Translations under genes and position numbers: made by a program
Notes under the pieces: model-generated
The model's database searches: none
What the model saw: only the letters and a program-made list of their open reading frames with translations
What the model was told of the DNA's origin: nothing
Shown: positions 1 through 11,762 of the stretch, piece by piece
How the letters are laid out: every line of letters starts with the position of its first letter
Numbering within the stretch: the stretch's first letter is position 1
NCBI GenBank assembly: GCA_947000775.1
Contig: CAMQGK010000638.1
Location: 25,547,001 to 25,611,000 of the forward strand
DNA from: Pterois miles
Taxonomy: Eukaryota; Chordata; Actinopteri; Perciformes; Scorpaenidae
Direction of reading: 5' to 3'
DNA length: 64,000 nt

Positions 1-1208
1 CACTTAACGATAAATAAAGAAATAAAAGAATACAGAGGTGCAGATTTTAAAGACAGATTGTGGCAGGTGATTGCAAAACAGCTTGGATTATCCCCATCTG
101 GGACTCGCACTATCCATTGCACCTATGTAAATAATTCAGTTTTGTCTCGTTTTGTGAATCTTTGCTACAAATAGAATAATAAACGCATCGGACTAAGAGT
201 GCAAGGTTTTCTGTGTGTAATATCTTTTTTTACGAGATGGCACAATCAAATAAGAAAATGCATATAAAAAATACAGACTTTGTGCACAAAGACCTTGAGA
301 AAGCTTCAAGTGATCAGACGCTGTGATCTTTATAAAATGCAGGCCTTACGTTGTCTAACACCAGATTGGTAGAAGCAGAAAAGCTGCTGTTAAGATGCTT
401 TTTTTAAGACATGAGGTGTTGAGAATCTTGTCGGAGGTGTGAGATTGTTTTGCAAAAGGTAAGCAACCAACCTCACAGCCTCTCCTCCTGCAAGAGAAGA
501 GCTGAGAGATCATCATCGCCTGCAGACAGCGAGAGCTGTTCAGGGAAACAGAGATTCACAGAGGTTGTGCACCGATAAAATGGAGCACGGCAACTGAAAT
601 AATATACTGGAGCGTGTTGCACAGCCAGACATAAGAACAGCAACGAGAGTTAGATTACCTGAAGAGAGTGAACATGTTCAACGTCGCCGTCTAAATGTAG
701 AAGAAATTGTTGATTTTTCTCTGTTTAGCTGATTATGGATAGCAGTGTTGCTGCTCTACTCATGTTGTTTGTAATTTCAGGGTTTTCTTGACTCAGAATT
801 GCCATTTTAGCCGCGGCCACAGCATTGCAACTGTGCAAACTCCATTACAGCTATTTCAATACAAGGTGTGCCTCTGCTTGAAGTCACTATTGTACGCAAT
901 GTTCTCTGCCTTACGGTCAACATCCCTCTTTTATTCACTGTGTGACCACATTTCTGATAGGAGCTCTGAAAGCTTCCACTGTAAACAGCTCTGTGATGTT
1001 ATTGTTATTGATAGTACTATGTGTATGTTTTCTATCTTCTTCTTTCAATAGATAATTGTGCTCGACTCCAGTTATTGATGAAGGAAGCTGGGAAAAAGCA
1101 TGAAGGTGAATAGAAAGCTAGCACCGCACGCTGGAAAATGAAAATGTCACACCAAAGGGAAACATTGCTGTAAGTGCTGCTCGGCTGGGAGTCCGAGTGA
1201 AAACACCC
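1..1208. other. AT-rich non-coding segment, nothing recognised
   Basis: No protein-like reading frame, RNA gene or repeat shared with the rest of the window was seen. The short open frames here have no recognisable domain. This is probably unique intergenic or intronic sequence. Confidence 0.5.
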
Positions 1209-1259
1209 AACACCCAATGCATTCACACACACCAAGTGTGTGTGAATGCATTGGGTGTT
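1209..1259. repeat. perfect inverted repeat (24-bp stem, 3-nt loop)
   Basis: Positions 1209-1232 are the exact reverse complement of 1236-1259, with CAA as the loop. The arm reads aacacccaatgcattc followed by an (AC)n run, so the stem combines a unique part with a CA/TG repeat part. It could be a hairpin formed by inverted duplication, a small MITE core or a miRNA-like fold. No other copy was seen in the window. Confidence 0.9.
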
Positions 1260-2309
1260 TGTATGTGTGCTCGTCTGCAGCACCCATTGGGAGTCTTTTG
1301 CTCATCTAATCACTTCACTCCCCTGAGTCGACATGCTAATTAGCTCTAAAATATACATCATAGTTTCCCTCGTCTCTTTAATTAAAAGTTGATGGTAGCT
1401 ATTCAGCTATCAAGTGATATGCTTGGAAAAAAAAAGTGTCCAAAAAGTGTGGCTCAAGTGCCATTATAAGGACAAAAAGTACCCAATTTTCTGGGGCACT
1501 GGGATGCTATATGCTTCTTTATGCTCTCAGAATATGTGCATCATTGCCTTTTTAACTGAGCATGTGAATAAAAAGGAATAGCTATGAAACTCAAAATGAT
1601 GAAATCATTCACAGAAGAAAAGAGATCTGGCACAGGGTAATTATTTCCGGCACCGAGTGGTGGAGTACATTTTTAGCATTCTGCTTTGCATTCAAATAAG
1701 CATTTGTGAGATGCAGAGGTTTTTGCCTGTATGACTTGCACTAAAGCAGGTAATGAGAAGGATATGAAGGGGAGGTCGGGAAAATGTTTCGGCAGATGCA
1801 ACCAGTGATGTGATAACTGAAAAGGTGGGTGAACTCGGTTAGCATTCATTATCATCATCATGATAGCTTTTCAGCCCAAATAAAATAATCTACATTGTAC
1901 TCCTTCTCTAAATTAATCAGTTTAAAATCCCTACGTACCGAATTATCGTATGATTATATAGCATTGCTTTCTATTATTCTGACAGCTTGGTTACACTCCT
2001 GAACATTTTCATATATCATACCATTTTTTATACTATTTATGGCTGGCTTGTGTTCAGCAACAGCGGTATAATTGCCCCTCTATGCAGTAGTTTCTATTGT
2101 TACTTCCTTCCCCTGCGGAGATGCAGATAATGTACCCACACACAGCAGATTCACAGGAAGCTGGAAGCTGTGCATGCATGTACAGTACTAGACATCATGT
2201 AGAAGACAAATGCTGCTGTCATCCATTTGGAAGAGTAAGCATATATACTGCTGGCTGTCTTCTTTATCAAAACAAGGCGGCATGATGAATCCTGTCAGCA
2301 CAAAGTTTG
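1260..2309. other. non-coding segment, nothing recognised
   Basis: AT-rich sequence without a recognised repeat or coding signal. Short open frames at 1673-1861 and 2097-2285 look like chance. Confidence 0.45.
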
Positions 2310-2576
2310 TTTGGTTGGGCTGTGGATGGATACAGTGGTTGCTCTTGTTGCCTTTCTGACAGACAGCAGTTTACTCTCACAGGGCTGTTGGGGGGTTCAT
2401 GGGAGTTTGCCCATCCAGTCTACATGTGTTTTGTGGACTTGGAAAAGGCTCATAACTGTGTCCCCCAGGGACGTGGGGGGGGGGGGGGATACAGGGGTTG
2501 TTGTTACGAGCCACCTAGTCAATGAGAGCCGTGTCCATATACTCGTCACAAAGTCAAACACGCTCCCAGTAGGGGT
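2310..2576 (+). mobile_element. non-LTR retrotransposon (LINE) reverse transcriptase fragment
   Basis: The frame starting near 2340 translates to a stretch containing GGSWEFAHPVYMCFVDLEKA (about 2391-2450), followed by a decayed VPQG. This resembles the reverse transcriptase segment GSWEFA-P-(H/Y)-MCFVDLEKAFDRVPRG of fish LINEs, recalled from memory. After a G14 run (2475-2488) the reading frame shifts, and NESRVHILVTKSNTLPVGVG (about 2519-2578) continues the same domain just before the expected LRQGC motif. That motif is missing because a family B element begins at about 2577. The copy is therefore truncated at both ends, frameshifted and non-functional. The clade is probably RTE-like, but I cannot confirm it. 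Confidence 0.8.
2475..2488. repeat. poly-G run (G14)
   Basis: Fourteen consecutive G residues inside the LINE fragment. The run coincides with the frameshift between the two conserved reverse transcriptase pieces, so slippage here is the likely cause of the frame break. Confidence 0.9.
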
Positions 2577-3425
2577 GGGGAACAAAAATCAAATCACGTA
2601 TGAATTATGTTTTTTTTTTTTTTAACGATTGTGAAATTGATTTTTTAAATGCCAGAATCAATATATTTGCTTCATTTGAGTCTATGTGGAGGTAGAAGTA
2701 AGTTATTGCTTTTATTGTTGTAGTCTGAGTAACGTGATCCGTTCTGTATCCGTCAACCAAAACAAACAGCAGCCGGTCGCTGTGAGCTGAAACGAGAAAA
2801 TAGAAAACGGCGGAGGGTCGGCGTGGAACCGACCTGCACCTTCACGTGTTAAATCCAACACGGTAAACACTACACAAACAGTAAAGGATGGAAACACTTT
2901 GGGTTTCACACATTGTAGGAATTAGAGCTAGACATCACGGCTAAAGCTGCATGCTAACTCTGTCATGGACAGGAAATGTTATCGTACTGCGATAACGTGC
3001 GGTCCAGCCGGCCGTCGCTCTCATTTCTGTGGTCAAATCAGCCGTCGCTGCAGCTGTAGAGCTCCATATACTGACATTTATGTTAAATGCATGCAAACGG
3101 CCCTGATGGAGCTGAACATGGATGGATAAAGAGAACAGAGATGACAGTAAGAGCTGATGAATAGACAGCAAAGTTAGAGGAAGTTTACATGTGTGACTAC
3201 ATCTGGTTTTCAAAATAAGGTGTTAACAAAAGGAACTGTATATACAAAATACATATATAAAAGTAAGATTGATTGGATTATATTAACCATAAGTATACAT
3301 TAAATAGAAAATACCACTAATTTGTGAGGGAAATTGTTGCTAAAAAAAGGAACTAAATAATTTCTTACAATGATCCTGATATATTTGACATCAGGACACA
3401 TACATGCTGAAAAAAATCCATGCAT
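2577..3425 (-). mobile_element. family B hAT-like non-autonomous element, truncated copy B1
   Basis: On the minus strand this matches the copies at 26947-28500, 37874-38870 and 61932-63029. Shared landmarks are the 'gtgaaacccaaagtgtttcc' segment, 'tttagccgtgatgtctagct' and the AT-rich 'tgaatataatccaatcaatc' part. The left border (gtaggggtgggga) matches the expected TAGGG(G)TGGGA end. The distal end, which would carry the TAGGGCTGGGAC terminus, is missing beyond about 3425. It lies immediately against the LINE fragment and probably inserted into it. The insert has no coding potential. Confidence 0.8.
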
Positions 3426-3925
3426 TGTCTTTTTTGATTCTACCTCTGGGGGACGCCAGCACTGAAAAATCTCTACCCAGTGACTGTAACTACAACAGAC
3501 ACAAACAGTGATAGTAATTGCCTTTGTGGGGGTTCCTCTATTATGCATTTCTTGAATGCATAATGAAATGCAAATCCTGATTGTGTTTAATGCTGCAATA
3601 TGAAAATAATCTCCAGTTATTTGCATTCCAACATCTGCACCATCTGCTCCGAGGTTGCTCGCAAAATATTTCCTAGAGGCGGGAGTCAGACCACTTCCTT
3701 CAAACAGATGTATGTGCATCTACTCTTCAGATGTGCTACTGTAAGCAGTCATCATCATGACAGCATGATCACCATGTGTACTGCATGTACACAGTAGAGG
3801 GTTTGTTCAGTGTGCGATGAAAAAATGTTGGCACGGGACGTTTCTGCAAACCACAACGTGTGTTAAATGACAATATTTCTGATTCAAAACTACGTTTCAC
3901 ATCGGACTCGTATCAGACTTGTGGA
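3426..3925. other. non-coding segment, nothing recognised
   Basis: No recognised repeat or gene. A 139-residue open frame on the minus strand (3300-3719) runs out of the family B copy and shows no known domain, so it is treated as chance. Confidence 0.45.
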
Positions 3926-4315
3926 AACACACAATGACACGTAGTTAAAGTTGTAGGTTTAGATAACAAAACTACTCGGTTATGGTTAGAAGAAAGATCA
4001 TGATTTGTATTAAAATAATGTGACAATGCAGCAATGTCACTAGCATAATATAAATAATTGCAAGAGAAGTGTAAAGTCAATGTACTTATTACTTTTGGTT
4101 TCATATTGGAAATGAACAGCGGCCAGCTGGGGGAAATTCTGTCGTTATTTGACCCATCCACTAACTATCCTGCCTGCTCGTACAACGCCTCTTGGCATCA
4201 CTTTATTTCTGGCATTAAAACCACTACAGTTACCCTTGGCATCACTTTAGGATTGGGCAACAAAACCACTATAGTTAGATTGATGAAAAAACTACATGGT
4301 TGTACCATCTAACAA
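3926..4315. repeat. family C fragments (GTTAGGTTTAGGCAACAAAACCAC-type repeat)
   Basis: Two pieces (about 3935-4020 and 4195-4315) carry decayed forms of a motif also found at 20585-20670, 27930-28030 (reverse) and 49810-49870: a 'ttaggtttaggcaacaaaac' core followed by 'ttaggaaaaga'. The 4215-4310 piece and 20585-20670 share 'cactacagttacccttggca' and the 'actacatgg' end. This is a recognisable fish interspersed repeat, strongly degraded here, and its class is unknown. Confidence 0.6.
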
Positions 4316-4727
4316 ATAATGTGTGCACACTGAAAATGACACTGAACGTTGTGAACAGGGGACACAAACAGTGGCCTGCTGGATGAAAGCCTCGTGTTCG
4401 TCGCTCTTCAAAGTACATCACCACGCTCCCGGTGCACTTTCTCAGAGCTTTACTGTTGCCGTGAATGGGTTTACGTTGTAGTTAATGGAAAGCTTGGTGC
4501 GTTTCATTCTGCCGTTAAAGGTTGCCTTGTGTGGCGATAGCCATGACAAATCCTCAGTATCTGACACCCTGGGAATGAGAACAGGCAGGCCTTTAGTGGA
4601 CTTAGTCGCTCTTTATTTTTGTTATTATGCCACACAACTTTCAATAACGGCTGCTTCATACAGTAAACTACATCACTTGCTCTGCCCAAATGCAAAAACA
4701 TCTACATACAAAAAAAACAACAAATAG
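4316..4727. other. non-coding segment, nothing recognised
   Basis: No repeat shared within the window and no domain in the short reading frames. Confidence 0.4.
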
Positions 4728-4996
4728 TAAATGGTCTTTCATTTATATTGCCCTTTTCTAGTCTTCTGACCACTCAAAGCGCTTTACACTACATGTCACA
4801 TTCACCCATATTCATACACTGATGGCAGAGGCTGTTAAGGTGCCAACTTTAACCATCAGGATCTAATCTAAATACTCATTCATCGCATTCACACAATTTG
4901 GGGTTAAGTGTCTTGTTCAAGGACACATCAACATGTGACTGTAGCAGCCGGGGATCGACCCACCCACCTTCTGATTGGTGAACGACCTGCTCTAAA
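4728..4996 (-). mobile_element. SINE-like interspersed element
   Basis: Begins with 'taaatggtctttcatttata' and contains 'ccactcaaagcgctttacac', 'cattcacccatattcatac', 'gatggcagaggctg', 'cttgttcaaggacac' and 'gggatcgacccacccacc', ending in 'ctgattggtgaacgacctgc'. This order matches a very common fish repeat known to me from memory. Its right end reads as the reverse complement of a tRNA-like head, so minus orientation is proposed. It is diverged and has no coding content. Confidence 0.75.
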
Positions 4997-6480
4997 AGAA
5001 ATGTCCGCATTCAACGTATCCATGGTTTGCAGAAACATACAATGCCAACATTTCTTCCTGGCGACCGGGCTGGTATTCGTTATGCTCCACTGGGTGACAA
5101 GGTGTAAGGTGATAGGTTGAGAATACTAACCTTAGAAAGGTACTGAAGAAGTTGCTGATCCGACCACAACAGAACGGGTCACCGTGTAGGAACACAAACA
5201 TAACAAGGGTCATGTTGATGTGTCAAACTCAGGTCACAGAACAACATTTGTCATGGCTGAAGTAAAGCAAGAAATTTCATTTTTCAGCATGAGACTAGTC
5301 ACTCCATTTATTCCCTTTCTGGTCATAGCTTCAAAAAATTGCCAGTGGTCGATTAAAGAAAGGGGAAAAAGTACTTCACAAGCAAACACAGTTGTTAGCT
5401 CAGGCTGTGAGGTCACATAAAGACAGCCCATGGTGCACATGCAACGACAGCAGCTCGGAGGGGTAAAGGAGGCTCTCGCTGTGCTTGTTATGTCCAGCTC
5501 CCACCAGAGCCTCACCTGTTTCACATTAACACCCCTGGAGACCCTCTCCGGTTCACAATCTGCAGCCTCAAACACTTGACCCAATCGTGATTGATGGGAC
5601 AATACTGCATGGGGAAACCAATCACTTTACACTTTATCAGATGGATGCACAGCCGGTGTGGGATTATAGCATGACGCCCAACTGTTGTCTACACCCAGCG
5701 TTGCATGCAGTTTGATCCCAGGACGAAGATCAATTCATTACCAGCATCATTTATCACAGCAGGGACAGTTCCAATCAACTTTAAATCACTTATTGGTACT
5801 TGAAGTACTTGTCCCACATGAATCTATGGAGCTCATATGCAGGCAATTTAAAATCTAATTTTCTGCATACTATTAGTCTACAACTTTTTTACCCATTCAT
5901 CTAGTGCATGTTTTTTCCTATCAGTTTGTGATTTGTGTAAATCCGTTACAGCACCACATATGAACAATGCTCAAAATAATCTTGTCCACTGGGCTAACAA
6001 ATTAAGTGGCACTGATTGCTTGCACACAGCCATCATTTTCTGTGATATGCCTTGCAGATATGATTTAATAAAAACAGTTCTGGACTGAAAATAATGCTCT
6101 GACTTTAGGCAATATTTTCAATGTGTGCAGCAGGAGAGGCTTCATGCACAGGCAATGATGATCTCCCCTGGACAGCGGGGTGATCCTGCGGTTACCAAAT
6201 CATAATGAACAATGTGCCTGACTTATTTTGACGTAATAGATAGAAAGAGTTTATATGCACATCACATCACATGGTGATACAATAAAGCCCAGATGAAAAG
6301 AGTGACGATGGTACATATCTAATAATGCATCCAACATATCAAATAGACCCAGATATAGTATATAAGAAGACAGACTTCATGGTGCTGAGGGGAATTTCAA
6401 TTTTTTTGTTATTTTTTTACACAGTATACACAGACCCTAAATACATACATAGACAAACGGTACCTAAATACATGCATTAA
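4997..6480. other. non-coding segment, nothing recognised
   Basis: A 122-residue minus-strand open frame (5234-5602) has no domain I recognise and no supporting context. No repeat was matched to the rest of the window. Treated as unique or very old sequence. Confidence 0.4.
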
Positions 6481-6483
6481 TGC

Positions 6484-6866
6484 AGAGATGGCAGAGTGTG
6501 GGGGCTCGCCTGACAAGCGCCCCGAGTTGTTGGGGGTTTGGGGGCCTTGCTCAAGGGCATCTCAGCAGTGGTGACCTCAAGGGCACTTCGACAATGTTTT
6601 CAGTTCATTTTGGTCACCTAAAAAAGACTTACTGAGCTTTCGGTTGTACTTAGCTCCACCTTACTATGGCAGTAGTTCAGTCCTTGGCTTGGGAACTGGA
6701 GGGTCGCCAGTTCAAGTCCTCATATGGACCAAATACTGCCCTTAAGGGGAACCCCGGCAGTGGTGCCCTTGTGCCAAAGTGGCACGTTCAGCATTTGGTC
6801 TATGTGGGGACTTGAACCGGCGACCCTCTGGGACCCTCCCTATAGACTGAGCTACTGCCGCCCCCA
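6484..6866. mobile_element. tRNA-derived SINE pieces in head-to-head palindromic arrangement
   Basis: Three pieces are visible. 6500-6585 is a SINE body on the minus strand (ccttgctcaagggcatctc). 6661-6745 is a tRNA-like head on the plus strand, with an A-box-like 'ggcagtagttcagtcc' and a B-box 'cagttcaagtcc'. 6752-6866 is the same head on the minus strand, containing 'ggggacttgaaccggcgacc' and 'tgagctactgccgccccc'. The two heads are mutual reverse complements over most of their length, with mismatches. A family F fragment on the minus strand (about 6595-6655) separates the first two pieces. None is a functional tRNA gene: the heads lack intact cloverleaf arms. Confidence 0.8.
6595..6655 (-). 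repeat. family F fragment, inverted relative to the copy at 6868
   Basis: The reverse complement reads 'gtggagctaagtacaaccg' and 'gaccaaaatgaactgaaaac', the same landmarks as in the plus-strand F copy at about 6990-7060. With the head-to-head SINE pieces it makes an inverted duplication centred near 6750. Confidence 0.75.
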
Positions 6867-6867
6867 A

Positions 6868-7440
6868 CAAGAAATGGACGTGGTCGCCGTGGTATCACCC
6901 ATTGGCTTGTGGACTGCTATTTTGAAGACTCAAATTTGGCATTTTAGCGGTAACCATCTTGCTTCTTTGCAACCAGAAGTGACACAAGAAAGTGGAGCTA
7001 AGTACATTTGAATGCTCAATAAGACATTTTTAGGCGACCAGAATGAACTGAAACTGTGAAAGGGTTAAAGTTGTAAGATAGAAACACAGACGACTCCCAA
7101 ACCGGACTACGCCATGGTGGCGACCTGTCAACCTCAAGGTAGCCCCGCCCTAAAGCATCCTCTGCTTTATGGTCTATTTGACTCTAAATGGGACCATAAT
7201 TTACTAAATGAACATCACGCTGAATTGAAGACTTGAAACTAGTGATTAAGACCATAAACTCATGTTTACAATATTTACTGAGGTAATAAAACAAGAAGTA
7301 GGCTCATTTTCTCATAGACTTCTATACAATTAGATTTCTTTACTGAAACCAAAGGAGTCGCCCCCTGCTGGATGTCAGGAAGAATGCAGGTTTAAGGAAT
7401 TTCAGCATTGGCTTCACTTCTTAGAAACAGAGGTTGCTCA
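6868..7440 (+). mobile_element. family F interspersed element (best copy in window)
   Basis: Runs from 'gaaatggacgtggtcgccg' through 'gtgacacaagaaagtggagc', 'gacatttttaggcgacca', 'gtagccccgccctaaagc', 'ctaaatgggaccataattta' and 'gagtcgccccctgctgg' to 'aggttgctc'. The same blocks occur at 11440-11760 (minus), 21930-22200 (plus), 30905-30962 (minus), 45485-45604 (minus) and 60955-61025 (minus). No coding capacity was seen. It is probably a non-autonomous DNA element, because other copies end in a 'cagtctatgg' motif like the inverted ends of the MITE at 60468. Confidence 0.75.
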
Positions 7441-8769
7441 CAGAGTAAATATAAAATACAAATACAAAATACAGTTCAAACATGAAAAAACATTCATGAC
7501 CTTCTTTTAGCAGCAGCACACCAACAAGCTCCAACAGCGATGCGACCGGTATTTTCCTGACCTTCAAATTAGCTTTGCATGGCTGTGTGGCATTTTAGTA
7601 AATCAGTAATCTGCCTGTTTGTAGACACGTCGGATTACAGAGCTCATTCATACTGTGTGTCACAGACCCCTTTCCCACTTATGAAGCAACATTTGCTTAA
7701 AGTGGACCAATTATGCTTCTCCCTATGGAGAGTTTGTCACTCTTTGTACTTCCTGGTTCATACACTGTACATGAATATACTGTAGATATCTGGTATATTC
7801 CTATATTTTATAGGAATAGCTAAGAATGGTGTCTGAGAACAGCTTGTGCAGGGTTAGGATGCCCAACCTGGCCTTAGGTCCTCTTAGGAAGCTGGTTATA
7901 GGAGGAGACGCAAGATCATTCACAGCATAGGGAAAGACATACATCTTCAATAGAAATGTGTTATCATCACTGTGTGAAAAACTTAATAGTTTTCTGCCTC
8001 GAGGCCTTCCCCTGGTAATTAACTGAATGAAACAATCTATAAACGGAAATCCTCCTTTGACTGAACTTCACCATTATGCACGCCTCGATGGCGGACGGCG
8101 AGGAAGCATTGCTTCATTTACACATTTATCACAAGCCATAAAGTTTGAGCAGCATTGCCTTATGCCACTGCAATCATTTCACAATGAAACTCAAATTGTC
8201 ACGCGGGGCTGTAGTACTTGCTTTCTGTCTATTTCTGTGACGTCTTTGACTCCTTCTCATAGGTAGGAGTAGGTTTGAGGTGTGTGAAGGGTAAGGCAAA
8301 GACACTGATTTGAGGGCGGAGATGTTGTAATCAGTTGGAAAGCGACAGACTCTCTTTTAATCTAGCAGAGTGGCTTTGGGCTGTTTGTTGAAGAGACGCT
8401 GAGGAGCCTCAGAGGAGCTTTGCTACAGTTTGTTTAGAGACACTGCCAGATATTCCCCACTAAAGCCTACAGCACCATAGAAATACTAGCTAGCAAGACC
8501 AACCACCACCACACAACCATAATCACTGAATAAGACAAGAGAGACGAGGCTGGCATCTTGCAAAGTGGTCAGCAAGACTGTTGGGATCATGAGAGTGATT
8601 AATAAGTCTCAGTGTTTTGGGCCACGTTGTCTGGGGGAGGATCAAATGGACCCGATAGTATTTTTCTGGGTGGTCACTGATCCATCCACAGGGATAATAA
8701 ACATACTGTAAGCCACACCCATTGAGTGCTATCAAATATTGTTAAAATTATATGAAAACCCATAATAGC
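7441..8769. other. non-coding segment, nothing recognised
   Basis: No repeat shared with the rest of the window and no recognised domain. Several short open frames look like chance. Confidence 0.4.
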
Positions 8770-9010
8770 GCTAATTGTGTTTGTAGATTATGGCGTATGT
8801 CCACATCGCCGTCCTTTCCACCCTTCCCATTCATTGTCTATGTAAGCAGCCATGCAATGCATTCTGGTAGCATGGCGGTACGATTCAAGAGGGGGTGTCA
8901 TGTTGGCTGCTCCTCACATGCATCAAGTTGAAGTCTAGGCTACTTTAAGCAAATCAGAGGTCCGGCACGACCCGCCGCCTCTGGAAACTCCCGAGAAACT
9001 TTTAAACTAA
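8770..9010. repeat. probable interspersed repeat (family N)
   Basis: The block 'cccattcattgtctatgtaa' followed by 'gcaatgcattctggtag' and a CpG-containing 'ccggcacgacccgccgcctc' part resembles a common fish repeat as I remember it. There is only one copy in this window, so the call is tentative. Confidence 0.4.
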
Positions 9011-9059
9011 GCATTGTTGATGAATAAAGGAGGTTTCAGCAACTGCATGGCTTAATACT

Positions 9060-9440
9060 CACACAATGTGTTTTCAGAAACACATTTCGGTGAACTATTA
9101 TCGTGATATAATGGCGTCTTGAAATGGGGAAAGTTTCAGAAACCTCAGAGTTCATGACTTGTGACGTGTTTGTTGATGTGTGAAATGGTGGAGCCCATGC
9201 AAGTTCATTTTTCAGTTACTATATTGTAATTTTAGTTGTATATTGTTTTTCTTGGTAATTTTATAATATGTCTGAGGAAAATGTTGATATTCCCAACGCC
9301 CTCATCTTTCTCCTCTGTCATTATGTCTTAGCATTTCCTTCATTATGTTACCCACTTGTTAGCTTGCTAAATTGTTAGCCCTGTGGCTTCTGTACGACGG
9401 TAACGTTAATATTACCTTTGCTTAACAGCGGTGTTCTCAT
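9060..9440 (+). repeat. family M repeat, copy 1
   Basis: Shares with 24290-24600 the blocks 'gttgatgtgtgaaatggtgg', 'gtctgaggaaaatgttgata', 'cattatgttacccacttg' and 'taacgttaatattacc'. The second copy sits inside the foldback structure at 24-25.6 kb, so this is a dispersed family with at least two members here. It has no coding capacity. Confidence 0.75.
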
Positions 9441-9924
9441 GACTTAACCACTTGAACGCCACACATATCATCTGGGAAACACGGTAAACACGACCCCATT
9501 TGAAGGCACCATAAGGGAAGAAAGTTTCCAACCGAGCCGCCATGTTGGTTTGAGTTTGAAAGCTGGGAGCAGCAGCCCACAGAGGGAAAGTGTTCCTTGT
9601 GTCTAATTGCAGCACATCAAGCGTCTTTCTCAGTCAATGTGATGCACCTTTGCGTAAAAGACTGTGGGTCAGAACAGCCAGAGAAGCATGGCGGCTTGGA
9701 TCCTACAAAATGTGACCGGACACAGTCGGACATCTTGGTATCCTGGCATACTGCATTTGACAATCTATGTACTGGGATATACTAAAGCTTTCTCTGGTCT
9801 ACTGGTACAGATCCCCACAGAAATCACACCATAATCCTTTTTAATATTTTCAATAAAAAAATGTAAAAATGACCATTCTCTCAATATCACAAATCATGAC
9901 AATTGCAATGTCAGTAAAAAAAAG

Positions 9925-9955
<31 letters not shown>

Positions 9956-11409
9956 CCAAATTGTTCAGGCCTAGTAGTATTGAAATACACTCTTTTTGTA
10001 AAAACAAACAGTTTTAAATATTTCAATTGATTGACAGCTTTAGTAAATTCACAAAATAAATTCTGATACAGCTGATAAAATCTGAAAATGAGACGCCCAC
10101 TAAGAGCTGTGACCCTGCCCCCAGTTTCATTGGAACAAATCAACTGCAGGGAGGCGGCTGGAAAAAGTGATGGAACATTTCATATTTGAAGTCATAGCAA
10201 TGTCACGCTCTGGGTCAAACATCATCTTTAACCGTATCTTTAACTTTTGCAGACTAAAAGCAGCTCTGTGTTAAAAAGCGGGTGCATCGATTGGGGCATG
10301 TTGTGTCAGGTTCCCATGAGATGATGAAATACAATCCTGGAAGTCCAGTTTGAGCTATAGATCCATGAGTTTCAAGGCTCATCAGATACCAAAACACTGC
10401 ACTTTAGTTTTCACAACAGCAATCATTTATTCCTCTGCCTTGACCGTCACGAGAGAAACAGCAGAATTACTCTGTTCACATTATGAAGTACTATGGCCAT
10501 GTACACACCAGTGCAGGGCACTGCTGGAAGAAACAGCTTCCTTTTTTCTATGAAGTACTTTTCTTGGCCTGACTACAGTCCATGTCAAGTGCACACAGTT
10601 TTCAAGGTTGCAATGTGGAATAAAAACACAAAGCAACAACAGCGCTGCCTCAAAAACAAATCCCTAAAACCAGAGTGCAAACTAGCAAACGGGCAATGAA
10701 CAAAAGGAGCATCACGTGCAGAGGAGAACAAGAACAAACCCACCTAGAACATCAAATCTGAAACCACCAAACTGGCTGGTGATTTCTCCTCCCCTACCAA
10801 TGCACACCAATCAGCAGCAAAATACAACCCCACATTGCACACACAGTATAAATAAATCTGACAAAATACTCTTCATGAAAGAATGGTGACAAAAATGTTG
10901 ATTAATGATAGTTTCCTTGTTTTAAAATTGCATTTTTGTCATGGTGAGAAATGTCTGTTGCCTGGCTGCAGTGATATGATCCCAGCAAGTAATAATTATA
11001 AATGTGCAAGAAAACATTCAAGTCAAAGGAGAGACACTGCTCAGCCGAGGCACATGATGTTAAGGTTATGCTTGTGAGAAAGCGTAATGAGAGAATATTT
11101 GTCCAGTGCAGTCATGTCCCTCAGGGTTGTCTGGAAAATGAAGCTCTGTGTTGTTTGTGATTGCATTATAGATGGCCGGCTTTTATTGTTCCTGCTGCTG
11201 TTGGGTCCACAGGATAGAGCTGTTTACATGCAATTATGTGTTCATATAAACAGAAGGATTTGTTGATATTTACCCAGGTTGTTAAATCTATAAAGTCCAA
11301 ATTTTATAACAGAGTTTTGACAGGGAATCAGAGCTGGCTGATTCAGCATGCGTTGTCAAATTGATGATGTTTTCTTGTGTTTTGTCTGTTTGCATGTTAA
11401 AGTTGCAGG
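9441..11409. other. non-coding segment with poly-A tract
   Basis: A poly-A tract with one early G interruption lies at 9916-9953 and may mark the tail of a retroposed sequence, but no recognisable body sits upstream. The remainder (10-11.4 kb) has no repeat shared within the window and no recognised gene. Confidence 0.45.
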
Positions 11410-11760
11410 ACACTGAGCTTTCAGGGCCACCGTACTTCTTGTTTTAGAGCGGCTGAGTCAGGCTACAACCAACGCTGAAGTGCCTTGAACCTGCATTGTT
11501 TCTAACAGCCAGCAGGGGGCGACTCCTCTGGCTGCAAAAACAGGTCTGATTGTAGAGAAGTCTGTGTTTTAACTCTTTCACTGTGTGTTTCCAGTTAATG
11601 TGAATTAATTGTAACATTTCGGTTGCCGAAAGCGTTCGGTTGTACTTGGACTCCTGTCTTTACTGATTGCATAAAACCAAGATGGCAACGGCCAAAATAC
11701 AGAACTCAAGACTTCAAAACGGCAGCCCACAATCTAACCGGGGAAACCACGGTGACGAAG
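11410..11760 (-). mobile_element. family F element, minus-strand copy
   Basis: The reverse complement contains 'gagtcgccccctgctggc', 'acacagtgaaagagttaaaa', 'gtacaaccgaacgctttcgg', a 'ggccgttgccatcttggtt' block and a decayed 'gtcaccgtggtttcccc' end. The orientation is opposite to the copy at 6868-7440. It is followed directly by the 72-bp satellite, so the array may have been seeded at the element end. Confidence 0.75.
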
Positions 11761-11762
11761 TC

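Noticed and set aside
5234..5602. 122-codon minus-strand frame
   Set aside because: No domain, no codon or context support, and length is within chance expectation for 64 kb of six frames.
6661..6866. Possible tRNA gene(s), because of the B-box GGTTCAAGTCC and 'gagctactgccgcc'
   Set aside because: No complete cloverleaf; the segments belong to SINE heads with further SINE body and mirror-image copies.
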